Assembly: GCF_022394535.1 (NCBI RefSeq)
Contig: NZ_CP089414.1
Location: 2,480,001-2,544,000, forward strand
Direction: 5' to 3'
From: Dyella terrae
GTDB lineage: Bacteria > Pseudomonadota > Gammaproteobacteria > Xanthomonadales > Rhodanobacteraceae
Length of the DNA: 64,000 nucleotides
Part shown: piece after piece, positions 25,727 to 34,383 of the stretch
Numbering within the stretch: the stretch's first letter is position 1
Layout: the number at the start of each line of letters is the position of its first letter
Notes under the pieces: model-generated
Seen by the model: only the letters and a program-made list of their open reading frames with translations
The model's database searches: none
What the model was told of the DNA's origin: nothing
Position numbers and translations under genes: made by a program

Positions 25727-26827
25727 TCATGACACGGCCGCCGCGGCGTCGATCCGATAGCGCCGGTTATAGAACGCGTCATGCTCCAGACACTCCTTGG
25801 ACTGGAAGTAGTCGTTCAAAGTGACCTCAATAGACGACGTGATGCCCGCGCATTCACACAGATAGCGCACGAACAGTTCGAGCAACCGCATATCCGGGGC
25901 GCGCTCCTCGATCCACAGGAACTGCCCCTGCTCATTGACCTCGAAGAACACGTAATCCCCTGTCGGGGTCACAGCCATGTCCAGGCATCCGAACGAAAGG
26001 TCCATGCGACGCATGAATTCGAGTATCTTCGCAGACACGGCTTCGGGAAGATCCTCGTATCGGGTTATGTCGACGCGCTGCATGTAATCGTTACGCCAAT
26101 CTACCCGCGCAACATCTACGGATTGCGAGTCGATCTTTGCGCAGTGGATCTTCGAGCCCATCACGACGACGCGTAGCTCATACGCCTTCTCGACATACGA
26201 CTGATAAATGCCGGGGCAAAGGGAGATCGCTTCCGGCCTCAGGAGGATCGACCGATCCACCAGAGCGGCATGCTGTACCGCCGACGAATTGTCCCCAACC
26301 GACCAGATGTTCTGGTTGTACGGCTTGAAGATGGCTCGCTGATGGCGATCGAGAAATATGGCCACCTCTTTGGGGTTGTTTGAAATCAGCGTGTCCGGGG
26401 TGATCAACCCTACGTCGTTGGCAATCTTGATCTGGTTGGTCTTCAGGCTTCCCGAAAACCGTGAAGCCAGTGAATTGATCGAGGCTTTTGCACGTAGCGC
26501 GACAAGACCGTGGATCGAATCCGAGAAAGCGGCGAGCTCTCTTTTCACGGCCTCGAGATCATCCGCATGGACACGACTGAAGTCGAAATATTCTCGGTTG
26601 TGCCGACGCATCCAGGCACACGCGACCTTCTCCAGCTCGACCTCGATCAGCTCACCCTTTCTCTCGCATCGCCATGAAATGACGCCCATGTCATCGCGAA
26701 CCGTGGCCGATCCACCGGCAACGACGTCGTAGATGTCAAAGATTTCACATGGCACACCTTGCCGCTGAAGCGCCCAGCACACCGCGTTGGCGTGCGCGTC
26801 TTCCAGTCGCGTCATGAGTAGAATCAT
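25727..26827 (-). CDS. ATP-grasp peptide ligase (graspetide/MvdD-like)
   Basis: 366 residues from the ATG at 26827, 6 bases after AAGGGG; an open frame to 26935 is not needed. N-terminal pre-ATP-grasp fold (MILLMTRLEDAHANAV) with the CAWMRRHNREYF segment typical of RiPP ATP-grasp ligases, then nucleotide-binding HQRAIFKPYNQNIWS, SYVEKAYELRVVVMG, metal ligands in LSFGCLDMAVT and VFFEVNEQGQFLWIEE. Known members form ester or amide side-chain links between Asp/Glu carboxylates and Thr/Ser/Lys of a precursor. Precursor and exporter genes are in the same operon. Confidence 0.85.
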   Translation of the reverse strand: MILLMTRLEDAHANAVCWALQRQGVPCEIFDIYDVVAGGSATVRDDMGVISWRCERKGELIEVELEKVACAWMRRHNREYFDFSRVHADDLEAVKRELAAFSDSIHGLVALRAKASINSLASRFSGSLKTNQIKIANDVGLITPDTLISNNPKEVAIFLDRHQRAIFKPYNQNIWSVGDNSSAVQHAALVDRSILLRPEAISLCPGIYQSYVEKAYELRVVVMGSKIHCAKIDSQSVDVARVDWRNDYMQRVDITRYEDLPEAVSAKILEFMRRMDLSFGCLDMAVTPTGDYVFFEVNEQGQFLWIEERAPDMRLLELFVRYLCECAGITSSIEVTLNDYFQSKECLEHDAFYNRRYRIDAAAAVS

Positions 26828-26958
26828 AGGAACCCCTTCCCTGCTCTTGGATTCGACATACCTAGCGCACATCGATGGCCGGCGCGGAAATAACGTTCCG
26901 CGTCTCGCGATCATCAAGACCATCGTCAGCAGCACTGCTGCGTCAGCGCCAGGCTTCC

Positions 26959-27807
26959 TTACGGCCCCTCATGGCCGTTTTTCCCGACGTCATGAATCGA
27001 TTGAACGGTGGTGATCGCTGGAGGCGATGCATGAAAAGCCGGCAGCACCAGCAAGCTGTCTGCACCCAGCCGTTCTCCACTCTTCCTGGCGACACCCCCT
27101 GTTTCCGCGCAGGTCATGTGCTCCATCGACATGACACCGCACGTGCCTTCCTTTCCACAGGCCCAAATGCTGCCGCATCGCGAGCTGATATCGACGATCA
27201 GCGGGTTGCTCGATCGCAGAAGCGTGCCAAGCGATGCTTGATCGTCGGGCGCATCAAATGCAGCAGCATGCGCATTGCCGACGTAAACCAGTGCCCTGTC
27301 GAATTGTCCCGCGCCCCTTGCCTGGGTCAGCCGTGCATACATCGCGGCATCAATCGCCTGGGATCCTTCCGATCCGCCAATGCATACGACGTCTATATGC
27401 TTTCCCGCGCGCCGCATCCCCTGGATGGTAGACAGAAGCTCAAGCATTCCCTGGGATGACCTTCCATCCTGGCGATTCAGAGGACGCGCCCAGAAAGCTG
27501 ATGCAAGGAGCGCCTTTCTCGCATCGACCTTATTGTCTATGTAGTTATTGACCAGCTCCTGCTCGTCATGCGGCAACTCGAGCGCCACCAGCACGCGCCC
27601 AGTACTGCTCTCCAACGTCGATGCGACTATGGCCGGTATCTCGCGACTGCCGTGCATGTCGCCCACAACCAGCAACGGGTGCTTATTCCAGGATTCCTGC
27701 AACTCACGGGTGGCGTCGGAGATGTTGAGATTCTGAGCGAAGGCCATAGATGCGCAGCACAGCATGGCAGTACCGACCATGGCGAGAAGAATAGGTTTCG
27801 CACTCAT
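26959..27807 (-). CDS. Exported ChaN/TIKI-like protein (RiPP locus)
   Basis: 282 residues from the ATG at 27807. Signal peptide (ILLAMVGTAMLCCASMAFAQ). The mature part has HPLLVVGDMHGSREIPAI, VLVALELPHDEQELVNNYID and ALVYVGNAHAAAF, the G-x2-H and E pattern of the EreA/ChaN/TIKI superfamily (putative metal-dependent hydrolases or haem binders). It lies directly behind the precursor gene, so it may trim, modify or protect against the peptide. Four Cys are grouped near the C-terminus. Function in RiPP loci is not established to my knowledge. Confidence 0.65.
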   Translation of the reverse strand: MSAKPILLAMVGTAMLCCASMAFAQNLNISDATRELQESWNKHPLLVVGDMHGSREIPAIVASTLESSTGRVLVALELPHDEQELVNNYIDNKVDARKALLASAFWARPLNRQDGRSSQGMLELLSTIQGMRRAGKHIDVVCIGGSEGSQAIDAAMYARLTQARGAGQFDRALVYVGNAHAAAFDAPDDQASLGTLLRSSNPLIVDISSRCGSIWACGKEGTCGVMSMEHMTCAETGGVARKSGERLGADSLLVLPAFHASPPAITTVQSIHDVGKNGHEGP

Positions 27808-27884
27808 CCTGGTGTCCGGCCGCGTATAGGGTTTCAAGACGAGGGCGCCGGATGGCACCCCCGTCCATGATCTAGAAGTTCCTA

Positions 27885-28049
27885 TCAGGCGCGCCAGTCG
27901 TCCCAAATGGACGGACCGCTGCCCTGCCAGCAGTAGGTGTTGAAAGGAGGCTTGGTCGGGCCTGCACCGGCAATCAACTGCAACTCTTCCTCGGTCATTT
28001 CACGAGCCAGCGAGTGGCCGAGAATGCGTTCCTTGACTTCCACTTTCAT
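27885..28049 (-). CDS. RiPP precursor peptide (54 residues)
   Basis: Too short for most gene callers. ATG at 28049 after AGGAG (spacing 6). Leader: MKVEVKERILGHSLAREM, then TEEELQLIAGAG, an acidic helix with a GA/AG end, which C39 peptidases recognise. Core: PTKPPFNTYCWQGSGPSI followed by WDDWRA. The core has Thr, Ser, Lys and Asp, the groups joined by ATP-grasp ligases, and one Cys and three Trp. It is immediately upstream of the secreted protein, ligase and exporter genes and co-directional. Assignment rests on leader features and context; it is not a known microviridin sequence. Confidence 0.85.
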   Translation of the reverse strand: MKVEVKERILGHSLAREMTEEELQLIAGAGPTKPPFNTYCWQGSGPSIWDDWRA

Positions 28050-28088
28050 AACTAACTCCTCTCTGAGTAACGCAGGTAGGTACTAGAT

Positions 28089-28382
28089 TTACGCGGATCG
28101 TGCCGCGCTCACTTCGGCTTCGCCGAATCGATCCCATAGGTCGGTCCCCTGCGGCCTGGCGACTGTCGTCAGGCGCATGAAAGCCGCGCGACCAAGAACT
28201 GACGCGCCGTATCTGTTCGCTCTGATGATGCGAGGGCGGCTTTCCGTCCCTGTCGCCAAGGACCTGGCGAGCCTTTGCAGCTCGTCGTCACGGGAGGGCT
28301 CGCCATTCACGGCGCTTCGTGCTGCCCTTGCAAACGAAAACAATCGACAGCCATCATTGGCAGCGCTAGTTATCAAAGCCAT
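28089..28382 (-). CDS. Small protein at the head of the RiPP operon
   Basis: 97 residues, ATG at 28382. Arg/Ala-rich, probably helical: CRLFSFARAARSAVNGEP, DELQRLARSLATG, GRAAFMRLTTVARPQG. No signal or known domain. The stop is 39 bp before the precursor start, and the only promoter-like sequence lies upstream of this gene. It could be a regulator, a leader-binding partner or a second precursor; none is proven. Confidence 0.55.
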   Translation of the reverse strand: MALITSAANDGCRLFSFARAARSAVNGEPSRDDELQRLARSLATGTESRPRIIRANRYGASVLGRAAFMRLTTVARPQGTDLWDRFGEAEVSAARSA

Positions 28383-28401
28383 TTCGTCCTTGATACAGCC
28401 A

Positions 28402-28430
28402 AAAATAGTTAATAAACGAACATAAACAAA
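28402..28430 (-). promoter_or_regulatory. Candidate promoter of the RiPP operon
   Basis: On the minus strand TTGTTT (-35-like, 28425-28430) and TATTTT (-10-like, 28402-28407) are 16-17 bases apart in an AT-rich block. The ATG of the first gene is about 20 bases downstream. Confidence 0.45.
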
Positions 28431-28830
28431 AGACGTTTTGACTAGATCACGGACAATGTGAATCTCTCGTGACGATATATGAAAGAAAAAACAACCTTTC
28501 CAAGCATGCCTTGCCGTCTTGATCGCGGACTTCCAGCCACATCACTTTCGAAGCGCCGACGCTCGCCCTCAAGTGCGGAGCGGATCAGGCGGGATGGCCA
28601 TGCCCCACGACAACCAGCGATGACGATCACTCGACCTCCGCATGCGCCACGGCATGGGGTAGTGCTGAAGACGACGCGCGATCACTTCGCATGCCGCCCT
28701 GCGAATCAAACCGCCCGATCATTGATCCCGCTCGAGCCTCGGGGCTCATCGACGCAGGCGAGTTGGCTTCATTGGCTCTCTTCCGCGGCGCAACACCAAC
28801 AGGTAGGACGTCCGTTGCGGTGACGTTCGA

Positions 28831-28950
28831 TCAGGCAGTACCGCGGGCATCTATCAGGACAACGCGATGGAATCTTCCTGCGGAAGCAAACGCTCGAGCA
28901 AACCATGCCGGACACGTGTCGTGAGTAACCATCACCAATGTGATATCGAC
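28831..28950 (-). pseudogene. Possible C-terminal remnant of an ABC ATPase
   Basis: DITLVMVTHD followed by HRVVLIDARG resembles the H-loop and end of MacB-type ATPases. The region upstream on this strand has no Walker motifs, so only a scrap remains, if it is real. It lies between the RiPP promoter region and galE. The rest of 28440-28964 shows no gene I can support. Confidence 0.3.
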
Positions 28951-28964
28951 ATCAAGAATCATCA

Positions 28965-29975
28965 TCATGAAGCCTGACTTATTGCATGCTGATGAGCACG
29001 CCATGCATCCCTGCAGATGCGTGATAGGTCGTTTTGTGCCACCCACTTGAGGATCAATGCCGCGCGAGTGGCGTCAGCGCAGCTCTGTGGGATATCGCCC
29101 GTGCGTCGAGCCTCGAATCTAACGTGGATATCCCTGCCACATGCGACTTCAAAGGCTTTAACGACATCCAGCACGCTATAACCGGCTCCATTGCCAAGGT
29201 TGAAGGTCGAGCACGATGGCGACACGGGAGATGCAAGGTAGTCAACGGAAACTCGATGCGCGAGCGCGACATCGTCCACATGGATGTAATCGCGCACGGC
29301 CGTTCCATCATGCGTCGGATAGTCTGTACCGTAGACGTCAAGACTTGATCGCCAACCTCGCGCCACATCACAAAGTGACGAAAATAGATCGCTTTGGCAA
29401 AGTGAATTCGGCGCACCAAGCGTCCCACCGGGATGCGAGCCGGCCACATTGAAGTACCGAAGGACGATTGCCTTGAATGCCGAATTTTCAACGCAGGCCG
29501 AGCGAACGACCTCTTCACCGATCAACTTAGTCCTTCCGTAAGGACTCGTTGCACCGACCGGTGCCTCTTCCGTCAAGAGGCAAGCCTTCGATTGATAGAT
29601 AGCTGCGGATGAGCTGAATATGAGCCTATGGCACCCGGATGCCAGCATGGCACCGACAACGTTCACGGTTCCATGAACATTATTGTGAAAGTAGGAGAAT
29701 GGTTTTTGTGCGGACTCTTCAACCGACTTCAGTGCGGCCAGATGGATGACTACATCGAAGTCGTGGCGCCTGAACGCGGTGCGGACACGACTGTCGCATA
29801 TGTCCATGTTTATGCAGATTGGCGCCCGCCCAGAAGCGTGTTGAATTTGATCGATGGCAGACAAGTGGCTACGGGAGAAGTTGTCGAGCACGAAAACATC
29901 GTGTCCGCCGTTTAGTAGCTCCACACAGGTATGTCGACCGATGTATCCCGCGCCGCCGGTTATTAAGACGTTCAG
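28965..29975 (-). CDS. galE: UDP-glucose 4-epimerase
   Basis: NAD-dependent SDR epimerase interconverting UDP-Glc and UDP-Gal (or GlcNAc/GalNAc forms). NVLITGGAGYIGRHTCVELL (NAD loop), VIHLAALKSVEES, SSSAAIY, catalytic SPYGRTK, RYFNVAGSHP and VRDYIHVDDVA are all present. The NAD loop is encoded upstream of the first in-frame GTG, so the start must be earlier. No ATG is available; a CTG at 29975 with GAGG 6 bases upstream gives 336 residues, the family length. It may supply sugar nucleotides for the two glycosyltransferases of the RiPP locus. Confidence 0.85.
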   Translation of the reverse strand: MNVLITGGAGYIGRHTCVELLNGGHDVFVLDNFSRSHLSAIDQIQHASGRAPICINMDICDSRVRTAFRRHDFDVVIHLAALKSVEESAQKPFSYFHNNVHGTVNVVGAMLASGCHRLIFSSSAAIYQSKACLLTEEAPVGATSPYGRTKLIGEEVVRSACVENSAFKAIVLRYFNVAGSHPGGTLGAPNSLCQSDLFSSLCDVARGWRSSLDVYGTDYPTHDGTAVRDYIHVDDVALAHRVSVDYLASPVSPSCSTFNLGNGAGYSVLDVVKAFEVACGRDIHVRFEARRTGDIPQSCADATRAALILKWVAQNDLSRICRDAWRAHQHAISQAS

Positions 29976-30479
29976 ATGATTGCCTCGCGCATACTGCGTG
30001 AAATGATTTGATCCTTCGAGCGATCGAAGGGAATGCCTGCACGTCGCATCTACGTCTGAACCTGCCGGATTGGCGCGATCCCGAAATACACCATGTACGG
30101 CAGAGCTGGCGCTGCCCCGGCACCTCCTTTCAAACCAGCTTCTTCGTCAAGCGAAGATCGTGCTAGCCACTGCTCGTACCACCCTGATTTGAGTTCGCCT
30201 TGCAGCAGGATCCCGGACGTACACATTGGTAACCCCAGAGGGAACCAAGCAACGTGCGATGCTCCTGTTCTCGCGGACATAGGGGGCTCTCCATGTCTTT
30301 GGCTCGGCGTTGACTGGTGCGTGCGGGGACCGGCTGGGAAAAGTGATTCATCGGCAAGCCCGGACTTGCTGCGGCGCTGCACACAACCCTTTTGGCCGAG
30401 CCAAACAATACGACATTATTCAACGTATTTCGAAAGAATAAAGCACGGAAAATGTCTATAAATCGTCAACACTAGAAAG
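29976..30479. other. Gap between galE and the IS3 remnant
   Basis: Open frames exist on both strands (for example 30050-30382 minus) but none shows a recognisable domain or ribosome-binding site. The stretch is probably decayed sequence. Confidence 0.4.
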
Positions 30480-30908
30480 TGGACTGCCCCGGGATTTACG
30501 ACACCGACCAGCCCCACAATGAGGCCTTCTCAAAGGCCTCGGGGCTGACGCCACCGAGATGGCTGTGACGACGGGTTCGACTGTAGAAGACCTCGATGTA
30601 GTCGAAGACATCGGCGCGGGCCAGATCACGGGTTTTGTACACGCGTTTGCGAATGCACCCCTTCTTCAGACTGCTGAAGAACGATTCGGTGACCCAGGCT
30701 TGGTCGGACTGATCGACAGTGAACTGCCGCCGCAGGCGATTAGGGCGATGATTGATGGACGCCCGACGATACGGCGAGGCACCCAGCAGCCGCGAATTGC
30801 CTTGATCTTCTGAGCATGCATGATCGTCTCCACGCAATGCTTGCCACACACTTCGCCAGCCTCGCGCAAATCGCCAAGCACGCGCCGCGCGCCGTAGACA
30901 CCACCACC
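30480..30908 (-). pseudogene. IS3-family transposase remnant with internal deletion
   Basis: OrfB pieces in two frames: VYGARRVLGDLREAGEVCGK then, shifted, RRASINHRPNRLRRQFTVDQ and ESFFSSLKKGC, YIEVFYSRTRRHSHLGG. The section between QAWVT and ESFFSSLK, which carries the first two catalytic Asp, is missing. The element end TGGACTGCCCC is at 30480. It is cut by the IS30 copy at 30923. Inactive. Confidence 0.8.
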
Positions 30909-30909
30909 T

Positions 30910-30922
30910 ATCCGCTCTGGGT
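30910..30922 (+). repeat. Half hairpin site (left arm) at the IS30 insertion
   Basis: ATCCGCTCTGGGT corresponds to the left arm and loop of the cassette hairpin (GTCCGCTTCGGGT). The IS30 end starts on the next base. The matching right arm is not found at the other end. Confidence 0.6.
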
Positions 30923-32110
30923 TGCGACTTCAGGCGGTCCTTGCAACACATTGTTGGAATCGCTCGGCTGGTGTTTCGAAATTCAGTGTTTGTCGCGGAC
31001 GTCCATTCAATCGCCTGGCTACCGCATCGAGTTTAGCCTGAGAGTACACCGATAGATCGGTACCCTTCGGGAAGTACTGCCGTAATAGCCCATTGGTGTT
31101 TTCGTTCGATCCACGCTGCCAAGGGTTGTACGGATCACAAAAGTAGACCTTGATGTCCGTTGCCAGCGTAAAGCGCTGGTGTTGAGCCAGCTCCGATCCT
31201 CGATCCCAGGTCAGTGATAGATATAGCTCACGTGGAAGCTTGGCGGCGTGCTTAATCAACGCGTCAACCACGGTCTCGCTGTCCTTGCCCTCCAGCCTGA
31301 TCAGCACGACATAGCGTGACCACCGCTCGACCAACGTGGCGATCTGGCTATGCCTGCCACCCAACAAGAGATCACCCTCCCAGTGCCCAGGCACGGCTCG
31401 ATCTTCGACTTCGGCGGGACGCTCACGGATCGAGATGGCACCGGTGATCTGTGCATGATCATCGGTTTTTTGCGAGTGATGGCGCGAGCGGCGCATGGCT
31501 CGGGTGCGACGAAGATGCGACAAGAGCTCCTTTTTAAGGGCTCCACGCGCCTGAATGAAGAGGCTTCGATAAATCGTCTCGTGCGACACCTGAAGCGCCT
31601 CATTCGCCGGGTAGGTGCGTTTGAGCCAGCCGGCAATTTGCTCCGGTGCCCATTGCTGCTGAAGCTTAGCGGCTACGACGCGCGCCAGGGTTCGATGCCG
31701 GGCCAACTTGCGGGGCTTGGGGCGACAGGCGTCATCCCACGCGCGTTGGTCCGCGTCCATGGCCCGATAGCGATCCGCGCCACCATGGCGTCGGATCTCC
31801 CGACTGATCGTCGAGGGCGCCCGGCCCAACCCCGCCGCCATACTGCGAATGGATCGGCCGGCCACTAGCGACCGTGAAATCTCTTCGCGCTCGGCAAGCG
31901 TCAACACCCGGTCAGACCGGTGACGCGTGGGCGGCCGGATGCCACCCGTTTCGGCCAGGATCGCATCTGGATCTCCTGCAGAGCCATCGCGGTAGCGTCC
32001 GGAAAAGCTCACGATCAAAGACCGACTGCTTCTATAGGGCTCACCGTCCGTCAGGTGAATTTCGTAGTCGATAGTCGGACATGCGTCCGCCAAACTTAGC
32101 TTTTGCATTA
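30923..32110 (-). mobile_element. IS30-family element 1 (right end lost)
   Basis: The left end TGCGACTTCAGGCGGTCC is a diverged IS30 inverted repeat, compare 34670 and 40356. The transposase frame begins next to hairpin site 1 without a matching right repeat. Confidence 0.7.
30930..32108 (-). pseudogene. IS30 transposase lacking its normal N-terminus
   Basis: 392 codons. From GGIRPPTRHRS on it parallels the intact copy at 40363: second HTH (SMAAGLGRAPSTISREIRRH), DDE residues in VPGHWEGDLLLGG, SLTWDRGSE and GSNENTNGLLRQYFPKG. The first ~55 residues bear no resemblance to the MKHRTRIYYTENQKSQMWDR start of the intact copy, so the first DNA-binding domain has been replaced. Probably inactive. 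Confidence 0.8.
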
Positions 32111-32141
32111 GGTCCTTCTAGCTTCCTCTGATCGCCCATGC

Positions 32142-32167
32142 TGTCCGCTTCGGGTCGGAAGCGGACA
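32142..32167 (+). repeat. Cassette hairpin site 1
   Basis: TGTCCGCTT-CGGGTCGG-AAGCGGACA: perfect arms around a GGGT-containing loop. First complete site of the array. Confidence 0.85.
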
Positions 32168-32250
32168 TCCCGAGCGCCCCGATCTGGGGCCCAGCGTGAC
32201 TTGAATTGACACAATACTGGCCTGATGAAGGCGCCGGTGGCGCAGCGGCA

Positions 32251-32940
32251 TCAGGGGCCTGCGTTGGTCCTCATAACTGCACCGGCCCAGTCCTCGCATT
32301 GCTTCTCCGTCGTCCTGATATCCGATTCCGACGTCACTGCTGACGTGCACTTGAGCACTATGCCCCTGTCGCGAACACGAAATGCCACGACGGCGTGGAT
32401 AGCCGGCCTGGAGAAAGCGCCCACACGTTCGTCGACAAGATGGGCCCTCCCAATGGCATTACCATCGTCAAGAAAAACTCCGAGAAACCGGCCATCACTG
32501 AGGACCACGGGGGCATCCCCCGTTCGCTGGGACTGCTGCTCGTCTCTTTGGTTCTGCGCCATCACGCCTTTCGCCACATACGAACCTCCGCCGGCGAGCA
32601 TCTCGGCCTTGAGGCTCGCAAAGTCACCAGCAGTAAAGTCACGACCTTCCTTGATGTAGGTGACGGAACGTGATTTCTTCAGAAACACCGGATCCTCATG
32701 TGACTTCAGTGATCGAGCGTCTTCGTTGTCGACGTAGAACTCAACCATGCGTCCGGTCGATGGCAATGTTCGGCTAACGATGTTTTTGAAAACAGATGGC
32801 ATGTCTTGCTTGGTCGGCTTGAATCCACTGGGGACAGGGACGCCAATCTGCCTGCCATCCATGTCAAATGCCTGGGTGCCATCGCACCCTGAAAGAAGAA
32901 GGGCAGCGATAAGCGCGAACACCAAAGTCCCTGCTCTCAT
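32251..32940 (-). CDS. Lipoprotein of unknown function (cassette gene)
   Basis: 229 residues; lipobox LSGC after LVFALIAALLL. The mature part (IGVPVPSGFKPTKQDMPSVF, SVTYIKEGRDFTAGDFASLK) matches no family I know. Single gene between hairpin sites 1 and 2, minus strand like all genes of the array. Confidence 0.7.
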   Translation of the reverse strand: MRAGTLVFALIAALLLSGCDGTQAFDMDGRQIGVPVPSGFKPTKQDMPSVFKNIVSRTLPSTGRMVEFYVDNEDARSLKSHEDPVFLKKSRSVTYIKEGRDFTAGDFASLKAEMLAGGGSYVAKGVMAQNQRDEQQSQRTGDAPVVLSDGRFLGVFLDDGNAIGRAHLVDERVGAFSRPAIHAVVAFRVRDRGIVLKCTSAVTSESDIRTTEKQCEDWAGAVMRTNAGP

Positions 32941-33280
32941 CTACCAAAGCTCCTGTTTGTCAGCCCGCGATCAAACTCGGTTGCAGGTGAAATGCGACAC
33001 CCCGTCTATCCGTCAGGTGGCGCAGCTTTACCAAGAACGATGTACCTGGCGACTTAGTTTGGCATGTCTGCTTTGGGTCGGAAGCAGACATTAAGGCACA
33101 GACGACAACCCTGCCTATGCGCGTGGACCTCCCGCGCCCCTAGCGAGCTCTCGCATGCGCTTGCTGACCGGCGAATCAGGCCATGACGACAGTTGGGAAT
33201 GGGAAAAGGAAATCTTCTTGCCGAAGGCGCAGGGGACCGTCAGACCCACAACGACGTGACTCGCCCTGCCGCTGATTTCC
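32941..33280. other. Non-coding stretch containing hairpin site 2
   Basis: Apart from the site at 33065-33090, no gene or other signal is visible. Confidence 0.5.
33065..33090 (+). repeat. Cassette hairpin site 2
   Basis: TGTCTGCTT-TGGGTCGG-AAGCAGACA; compensating changes keep the arms paired (C-to-T with G-to-A), which suggests selection for the fold. Confidence 0.85.
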
Positions 33281-33571
33281 TTAACTGACCCGATTTGATC
33301 TCAGGGGGACCTCAGCGCGTCGGTCTCCACGGATCACGATCAGTGAACGACCGTTGTCGAGTACGACATCCATGAATCTCGCCTTCGGTGCCCACATCAA
33401 GATGGCGCCGACACTGCCGATGATCATTGGCCAAATGGCAATGGATAGTGCCTCACCGCGTACAAACAACGCTAGCGAAATGAGGGCAAATGCGACGGTG
33501 AAAAAGCTTGGCAAGGCCCGCTTGGCCCAAAAAGCGTTTTCCGAAAGAGCAACGCCATCAGATTGATTCAT
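33281..33571 (-). CDS. Small membrane protein (cassette gene)
   Basis: 96 residues with two transmembrane helices (LPSFFTVAFALISLALFV and ALSIAIWPMIIGSVGAILMW) and a short C-terminal beta-like tail (VVLDNGRSLIVIRGDRRAEV). No family recognised. Between sites 2 and 3. Confidence 0.65.
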   Translation of the reverse strand: MNQSDGVALSENAFWAKRALPSFFTVAFALISLALFVRGEALSIAIWPMIIGSVGAILMWAPKARFMDVVLDNGRSLIVIRGDRRAEVPLRSNRVS

Positions 33572-33642
33572 GCCCCCAAGCCCCCCCGATACGTTTTGGC
33601 CGAAAACCTAGCAGTCATCGCCTCGCTCCGGATATCCGCGAC

Positions 33643-33666
33643 GTCCGCGATGGGTCGGGAGCGGAC
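33643..33666 (+). repeat. Cassette hairpin site 3
   Basis: GTCCGCGATGGGTCGGGAGC then GGAC; arms slightly diverged. Ends 2 bp before the stop codon of the next gene. Confidence 0.75.
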
Positions 33667-33667
33667 C

Positions 33668-34297
33668 TCAATCCCCCGCGGCAGCGCGCATGTAAGTCTT
33701 GTAGTTCGCCACAAGAACGAAGGGTAGCCAATAGATCAAGGCGGTCAACACGACTGCGAACCAAGAGATGAAAGGCAATGTCACTCGGCTGGAAACTAGA
33801 GCAGCCACTCCAAAGTGACTCGAGTCCTTCGCGATCAACCCGCCGTTAAACATCGTCGGAAAATTGATGATCGATAGATCTCCAAGAATGGTCGCGACGA
33901 TAAATGCTGCGGCTGCTACCAGCTTCAAGAATGCGAAGTTGTCGCTAGGCCTCTTCCGACCGCTCCGGTCCATCCCCACCCTGAAGGTCCTTGAGAATGG
34001 GAAATAGCCAACGAATAGTAGGCCGAGATATAGAGGTAACAGGCACCATTGGGTCGTCATGACGAAAACGCATCTTCCGGGTGTCGGACAAACATTAGCG
34101 GCCCGCGCAACTGCTGGAATGTGAGCCAAACCGAAATCGTTGATGCCCCCAGCTATCGCAAGGTCGCTCACCTTGTCGAAAACAGCCCCAGCAAGGTAAC
34201 TAAGAATCAGGGCCACTGCGAAGGTTGCCTGCATTGGCACTAGGTTGATTTTTCCCGCTAGCGCCGCCTTTCGACGTGCCTCGTAAGATCCGAACAT
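33668..34297 (-). CDS. Four-helix membrane protein (cassette gene)
   Basis: 209 residues, four predicted membrane helices (ATFAVALILSYLAGAVF, WCLLPLYLGLLFVGYF, LVAAAAFIVATILGDLSI, WFAVVLTALIYWLPFVLV). No known family. Between sites 3 and 4. Confidence 0.7.
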   Translation of the reverse strand: MFGSYEARRKAALAGKINLVPMQATFAVALILSYLAGAVFDKVSDLAIAGGINDFGLAHIPAVARAANVCPTPGRCVFVMTTQWCLLPLYLGLLFVGYFPFSRTFRVGMDRSGRKRPSDNFAFLKLVAAAAFIVATILGDLSIINFPTMFNGGLIAKDSSHFGVAALVSSRVTLPFISWFAVVLTALIYWLPFVLVANYKTYMRAAAGD

Positions 34298-34342
34298 TCG
34301 CCCCCCCTAGTGACGCGCAACGGAGTGACCCAGGATCGGTGA

Positions 34343-34367
34343 TGTCCGCTGTGGGTCGAAAGCGGAC
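34343..34367 (+). repeat. Cassette hairpin site 4
   Basis: TGTCCGCTGTGGGTCGAAAG then CGGAC, followed by a T run. Confidence 0.8.
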
Positions 34368-34383
34368 TTTTTTTACGCCGCTT

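Noticed and set aside
19449..28382. Lasso peptide or lanthipeptide locus
   Set aside because: No asparagine-synthetase-like cyclase, RRE/B2 protease or LanM/LanBC enzyme is present; the modifying enzyme is ATP-grasp.
30050..30460. Overlapping open frames between galE and the IS3 remnant
   Set aside because: Neither strand shows a domain, ribosome-binding site or convincing composition.
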